A DNA stretch of 15,846 nt from Candidatus Roizmanbacteria bacterium. Its GTDB lineage: Bacteria; Patescibacteriota; Microgenomatia; UBA1406; GWC2-37-13. The notes under the pieces were generated by a model. That model was not told the DNA's origin. It made no database searches and was given only the letters and a program-made list of their open reading frames with translations. This document shows positions 13,389-15,846 of this stretch, one piece after another. The translations under genes and the position numbers were made by a program. The DNA is taken from NCBI GenBank assembly GCA_024653985.1, contig JANLIS010000117.1, positions 1 to 15,846 on the forward strand, in the 5' to 3' direction. Each line of letters begins with the position of its first letter. Position 1 is the first letter of the stretch.

Positions 13389-13570
13389 AGTGAAACTTTT
13401 TTAACTCCGGGAATATCTCCCTGTAATGCTTTTTCTCTAAAACAAATTCTGCATAATCCAAATCTTCTCATATATCCGCGTGCCCTTCCGCAAATAGCAC
13501 AACGGTTGTGTTGTCTAACCTGAAATTTTTGTTTTTTCAAAAATTTTACAACGCTTGATGTTTTTGCCAT
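13385..13570 (-). CDS. rpsN: 30S ribosomal protein S14, zinc-binding (type Z)
   Basis: The 61-residue product is the short, zinc-binding form of S14, which sits in the 30S head beside S3, S10 and S19. The ligands C24, C27, C40 and C43 occur in [20 protein letters not shown], the family signature. It ends [18 protein letters not shown]; the usual terminal residues after PGVxKxSW are shortened. It starts two bases after rplE, its normal neighbour, and overlaps rpsS by four bases. Confidence 0.97.
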   Translation of the reverse strand: MAKTSSVVKFLKKQKFQVRQHNRCAICGRARGYMRRFGLCRICFREKALQGDIPGVKKVSL

Positions 13571-13572
13571 AA

Positions 13573-14112
13573 TTATTTCATAAATGGAATTCCTAACATT
13601 TCAAACAATTTTTTCCCTCTTTCTTTATTTTTAGCATTGGTAACAACTGTTACCTGCAAACCTCTTATTTTATCAATTTTATCAAAATCTATTTCGGGAA
13701 ATATTATTTGTTCAGGAAAACCAAGATTTAGGTTACCGTTCTGGTCAATAGTATTTCCAGGAATACCTCTAAAATCTTTAAGCCTTGGGATAACTATTTT
13801 AATCAATTTTTCAACGAAATTATACATTCTTTTTCCTCTCAAAGTCACTTTAACACCTATCGCCAATCCTTTTCTGATCTTAAAAGCTGAAACGGATGTT
13901 CTGGCTTTTGTGATTATTGTTTTTTGTCCGGCTATGGTTGATATCTGTTCCTGGATCTTTTCAATGACATTTTTATTGGTCACTGCTTCACCGGCTCCAA
14001 CATTAATAGCAATTTTAATTATTTTAGGCACAGCCATTACATTCTTAACACCCAATTCTTTTGTTAGTTTTGGCGCTACCTCCAAGCTGTAAAAATCTTT
14101 GAATGTTGCCAT
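13573..14112 (-). CDS. rplE: 50S ribosomal protein L5
   Basis: L5 binds 5S rRNA in the central protuberance and touches P-site tRNA and S13. The 179-residue product is exactly the E. coli length. It has [20 protein letters not shown] (25-44), [20 protein letters not shown] then [19 protein letters not shown], and the C-terminal [20 protein letters not shown] followed by [17 protein letters not shown], all diagnostic. It lies between rplX and rpsN as usual, but the rplX-rplE spacer contains a REP-like hairpin. Confidence 0.98.
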   Translation of the reverse strand: MATFKDFYSLEVAPKLTKELGVKNVMAVPKIIKIAINVGAGEAVTNKNVIEKIQEQISTIAGQKTIITKARTSVSAFKIRKGLAIGVKVTLRGKRMYNFVEKLIKIVIPRLKDFRGIPGNTIDQNGNLNLGFPEQIIFPEIDFDKIDKIRGLQVTVVTNAKNKERGKKLFEMLGIPFMK

Positions 14113-14124
14113 ATTATTTTTTTG

Positions 14125-14152
14125 GTACGGGTTTGATTAATCAAACCCCTAC
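14125..14152 (-). repeat. REP-like hairpin in the rplX-rplE spacer
   Basis: The arms on the plus strand are GTACGGGTTTGATT and AATCAAACCCCTAC, directly adjacent and pairing at 13 of 14 positions. The one mismatch is at the fourth base from the feet, as in the hairpin at 6115-6141. The feet are the same as in that copy while the stem core is different and still self-complementary. It occupies most of the 44-nt spacer between rplX and rplE. Confidence 0.82.
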
Positions 14153-14156
14153 ATTC

Positions 14157-14462
14157 TTAAATCTTGCTATCGCACTTTCTGCAAATTCTAATTTTTTTAT
14201 TTTTCTCTATTCTAAACCCAATTCTGGTTACCTTTGAACATTTTGGACAAACAAAACTTAATTTTGAAACGTCCATTGCTCTTGCAATTTCAACGATTCC
14301 ACCTTGAGGCATCTTTTCATTTTTCTTTACATGTCTTTTATACATGTTCATGCCTGTCACTAATACTTTATCGGAATTTTTATAGACCTTTTCAACCACT
14401 CCGGTCTTTCCTTTATCTTTTCCGATGGTAATCTTTATTTTGTCACCTTTTTTAATCTTCAT
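14157..14462 (-). CDS. rplX: 50S ribosomal protein L24
   Basis: L24 is an assembly initiator near the tunnel exit. The 101-residue product begins with a KOW motif, MKIKKGDKIKITIGKDKGKT (1-20) and GVVEKVYKNSDKVLVTGMNM, then YKRHVKKNEKMPQGGIVEIA. The C-terminal part has a zinc-ribbon with C72, C75, C94 and C97 (VCPKCSKVTRIGFRIE, IRICRKCDSKI). Length is normal for a bacterial L24. It is separated from rplN by a 49-nt spacer of ACTTTATGA units and followed by a REP-like hairpin before rplE. Confidence 0.97.
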   Translation of the reverse strand: MKIKKGDKIKITIGKDKGKTGVVEKVYKNSDKVLVTGMNMYKRHVKKNEKMPQGGIVEIARAMDVSKLSFVCPKCSKVTRIGFRIEKNKKIRICRKCDSKI

Positions 14463-14511
14463 TTCTTTATAGACTTTATGAACTTTATAACTTTATGACT
14501 TTATGGACTAA
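14463..14511. repeat. ACTTTATGA-type tandem repeat in the rplN-rplX spacer
   Basis: On the plus strand the spacer reads as consecutive units CTTTATAG, ACTTTATGA, ACTTTATA, ACTTTATG, ACTTTATGG, ACTAA. It is the same unit as at 4502-4534 and in the right half of 6969-7064, and it stops exactly at the coding boundaries. Confidence 0.8.
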
Positions 14512-14886
14512 TTAATATATCTCTTCAGCCAAACTTGCAATTTTTGAAAAACCATTTTCTTTTATTTCTTTTCCAACCGGTCCAAATATTCTTGTCCCTT
14601 TTGGATCCTTGACCTCTTTTGAAGCCAACAATACACAGGCGTTGTCATCAAATCGTATATAACTTCCATCTTTTCTTCTGACTTCTTTTCTTGTTCTGAC
14701 AATAACGGCTGAATGAACTTCACCTTTCTTTACCATGCCAAACGGTTGAGCTTCCATTACGGTGACATTTATCACTTCACCGATATAAGCAAATTTTCTA
14801 TTGCCCATTTTTGCCATACCGATCATTCCGACCTTCTTGGCTCCACTATTGTCTGCCACGTCTAATATTGTTCTTAATTGCAACAT
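14512..14886 (-). CDS. rplN: 50S ribosomal protein L14
   Basis: L14 forms intersubunit bridges with 16S rRNA and binds RsfS. The 124-residue product starts MLQLRTILDVADNSGAKKVG with IGEVINVTVMEAQPFGMVKK (36-55), GEVHSAVIVRTRKEVRRKDG then SYIRFDDNACVLL, and ends DPKGTRIFGPVGKEI with FSKIASLAEEIY, very close to the 122-residue norm. The core GAKxxGMI motif is seen at residues 15-23. It follows rpsQ across a 118-nt AT-rich spacer with direct repeats. Confidence 0.98.
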   Translation of the reverse strand: MLQLRTILDVADNSGAKKVGMIGMAKMGNRKFAYIGEVINVTVMEAQPFGMVKKGEVHSAVIVRTRKEVRRKDGSYIRFDDNACVLLASKEVKDPKGTRIFGPVGKEIKENGFSKIASLAEEIY

Positions 14887-15004
14887 ATTTTAAAAAACTT
14901 CAAATTACAAATTTTAAATAACAATTGAATAACAAATTACAAATTTTAAATGTTTTAAACATTTATTATTTGATATTTGAGATTCAATTGATGTTTGTTA
15001 TTTG
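14887..15004. repeat. AT-rich spacer with 19-bp direct repeat and inverted repeats (rpsQ-rplN)
   Basis: CAAATTACAAATTTTAAAT occurs twice without mismatch (14901-14919 and 14933-14951). AAATGTTT and AAACATTT around one T form a 17-nt palindrome at 14948-14964. The right part (14993-15018) carries TTTGTTATTTG/TCATTTGTTATTT, which is roughly the reverse complement of AATAACAAATTACAAAT at 14928-14944, so the spacer could fold back on itself. No gene, Shine-Dalgarno or clear promoter was seen in it. Confidence 0.7.
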
Positions 15005-15244
15005 TCATTTGTTATTTATCTTCTTAATAACTTTAAAGTGTTTATCTCTTGAGATCGGTTTTGTTTCTTCAATCTTAACTGTGTCTCCAACGATCAGATC
15101 TAATTTTTCATTGTGAGCTTTAAATTTTTTGTGTCTAACTATGACCTTGTGATAAACAGGGTGCCTTAATTTTCTTTCAACCATGACCACGACCGTCTTT
15201 ATCATTTTTGTCGAGACTACTTTTCCGATCAGTGTTTTTTTCAT
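15005..15244 (-). CDS. rpsQ: 30S ribosomal protein S17
   Basis: S17 is an OB-fold primary binder of 16S rRNA. The 79-residue product has KKTLIGKVVSTKMIKTVVVM (2-21), VERKLRHPVYHKVIVRHKKF (22-41), KAHNEKLDLIVGDTVKIEET (42-61) and the ending KPISRDKHFKVIKKI, matching the family (80-87 residues). Its ATG overlaps the rpmC stop as ATGA. A purine run (AGAAAAAAAAGAAG) precedes the ATG; it is A-rich and not a true Shine-Dalgarno. Confidence 0.97.
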   Translation of the reverse strand: MKKTLIGKVVSTKMIKTVVVMVERKLRHPVYHKVIVRHKKFKAHNEKLDLIVGDTVKIEETKPISRDKHFKVIKKINNK

Positions 15245-15438
15245 ACTTCTTTTTTTTCTGATAATAATGTTAACAAGACTGCTAATTGTTTTCTTTTTTT
15301 TGTCAAACTATTGGTATCCTTGGGAGGATTGCTCTTAAAAGACATTACCGATTTGGCAATCTCTTCTCTCAACAAACCTACCTCTTTTTCAAGTTCTTTA
15401 CTTGTCTTTCCGATATATATTTTAGTTGTTTTTTTCAT
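15241..15438 (-). CDS. rpmC: 50S ribosomal protein L29 (divergent)
   Basis: The 65-residue helical protein fits L29, a small tunnel-exit protein, by length and pattern: KTSKELEKEVGLLREEIAKS (11-30), then LTKKRKQLAVLLTLLSEKKE, which corresponds to the (I)R(K/R)xIAR(I)xT(V)L family ending. The N-terminus (MKKTTKIYIGK) is not typical. Position between rplP and rpsQ, with ATGA overlaps on both sides, makes the assignment secure despite divergence. Confidence 0.92.
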   Translation of the reverse strand: MKKTTKIYIGKTSKELEKEVGLLREEIAKSVMSFKSNPPKDTNSLTKKRKQLAVLLTLLSEKKEV

Positions 15439-15845
15439 ATTTCTTTGCTTACAATTTTTGTTTTTACGGATATTTTTGAGGCAACATCGGTCAATACCTT
15501 AATTGCTTCTGCTTTTGGCAATCCGTCAATTTCAAATAAGATCCTTCCTGGTGTGACACTGGCAACAAAAAAAGCAACATCTCCCTTTCCCGAACCCATG
15601 GTCACTTCTGGGGGTTTCTTGGTATAAGGTTTATCAGGAAATATTCTAAACCAATATTTTCCGCTTTTTCTTGTACCACGGGCAAAGATAACTCTTGCTG
15701 CTTCTATCTCCCTGTCTTTTATCCATGCGCTCTTCATTGCTTTCAATCCGTAAAAACCAAAATTTAACCTATCGCCCTTAACGGCAATTTTTCTAAAGGT
15801 ACCTCTAAACTGTTTTCGATATTTTTGTCGTTTAGGTGCTAACAT
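15435..15845 (-). CDS. rplP: 50S ribosomal protein L16
   Basis: L16 lines the A-site region of the 50S subunit and helps place tRNA. The 136-residue product starts MLAPKRQKYRKQFRGTFRKI, the canonical N-terminus, with FGFYGLKAMKSAWIKDREIE (29-48), AARVIFARGTRKSGKYWFRI and the conserved FPDKPYTKKPPEVTMGSGKG followed by DVAFFVASVTPGRILFEI. Length is standard. The ATG is one base from the window edge, so any upstream signal and the neighbouring rpsC/rplV genes cannot be seen. The stop overlaps the rpmC start. Confidence 0.97.
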   Translation of the reverse strand: MLAPKRQKYRKQFRGTFRKIAVKGDRLNFGFYGLKAMKSAWIKDREIEAARVIFARGTRKSGKYWFRIFPDKPYTKKPPEVTMGSGKGDVAFFVASVTPGRILFEIDGLPKAEAIKVLTDVASKISVKTKIVSKEI

Positions 15846-15846
15846 A

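Noticed and set aside
13637..14092. Long plus-strand open frame (151 codons) opposite rplE
   Set aside because: Antisense to a certain L5 gene; the hydrophobic translation is the usual mirror of codons on the other strand.
3236..15845. Alternative genetic code (UGA as glycine, code 25)
   Set aside because: UGA ends rplP, rpmC, rpsN, rpoA and the GT2 gene at normal protein lengths, so it is a true stop here.

Overview
The window is an AT-rich stretch from a bacterium that looks like a member of the Candidate Phyla Radiation (Patescibacteria). Evidence for this: ribosomal protein L30 (rpmD) is missing from its normal place between rpsE and rplO, spacers are very short, several ribosomal proteins are slightly unusual in length, and almost no start codon has a Shine-Dalgarno sequence. 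UGA is a normal stop (ATGA overlaps at rplP/rpmC, rpmC/rpsQ, rpsN/rpsS and the two glycosyltransferases), so this is not a code-25 lineage such as Gracilibacteria. I cannot name the class from the sequence alone.

From the right edge down to about 3.2 kb, everything is read leftward (minus strand) as one long cluster merging the S10/spc/alpha/L13-S9 operons. In transcription order: rplP, rpmC, rpsQ, rplN, rplX, rplE, rpsN, rpsS, rpsH, rplF, rplR, rpsE, rplO, secY, rpmG, a fused adenylate kinase gene, map, infA, rpmJ, rpsM, rpsK, rpsD, rpoA, rplQ, rplM, rpsI. Together these encode parts of both ribosomal subunits, the Sec translocon channel, an N-terminal methionine-processing enzyme, initiation factor IF-1 and the RNA polymerase alpha subunit. 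Unusual points are rpsS (S19) placed between rpsN and rpsH instead of upstream near rplB/rplV, rpmG between secY and adk, and an adenylate kinase fused to a second P-loop kinase domain of the UPF0200/dephospho-CoA-kinase-like type.

Only 15 nt after rpsI come two translationally coupled glycosyltransferases (GT2 then GT4), then a 141-nt spacer rich in inverted repeats, a REP-associated tyrosine transposase (RAYT), one small plus-strand membrane protein gene, and the N-terminus of another GT4 glycosyltransferase running off the left edge. This left end is an accessory cell-surface polysaccharide region.

The spacers hold most of the unexplained structure. Three REP-like hairpins share GTAG/GTAC feet but have different stem cores: one is inside the RAYT reading frame, one lies between rpsD and rpsK, one between rplE and rplX. 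Three spacers are built almost entirely of degenerate ACTTTATGA units. The rplN-rpsQ spacer holds a 19-bp direct repeat and other AT-rich repeats, and a perfect 22-bp palindrome lies between rpmG and adk. No stretch without a gene exceeds 300 bases; the longest is 141 nt (1098-1238). No tRNA, rRNA, CRISPR array or clear intrinsic terminator was seen.
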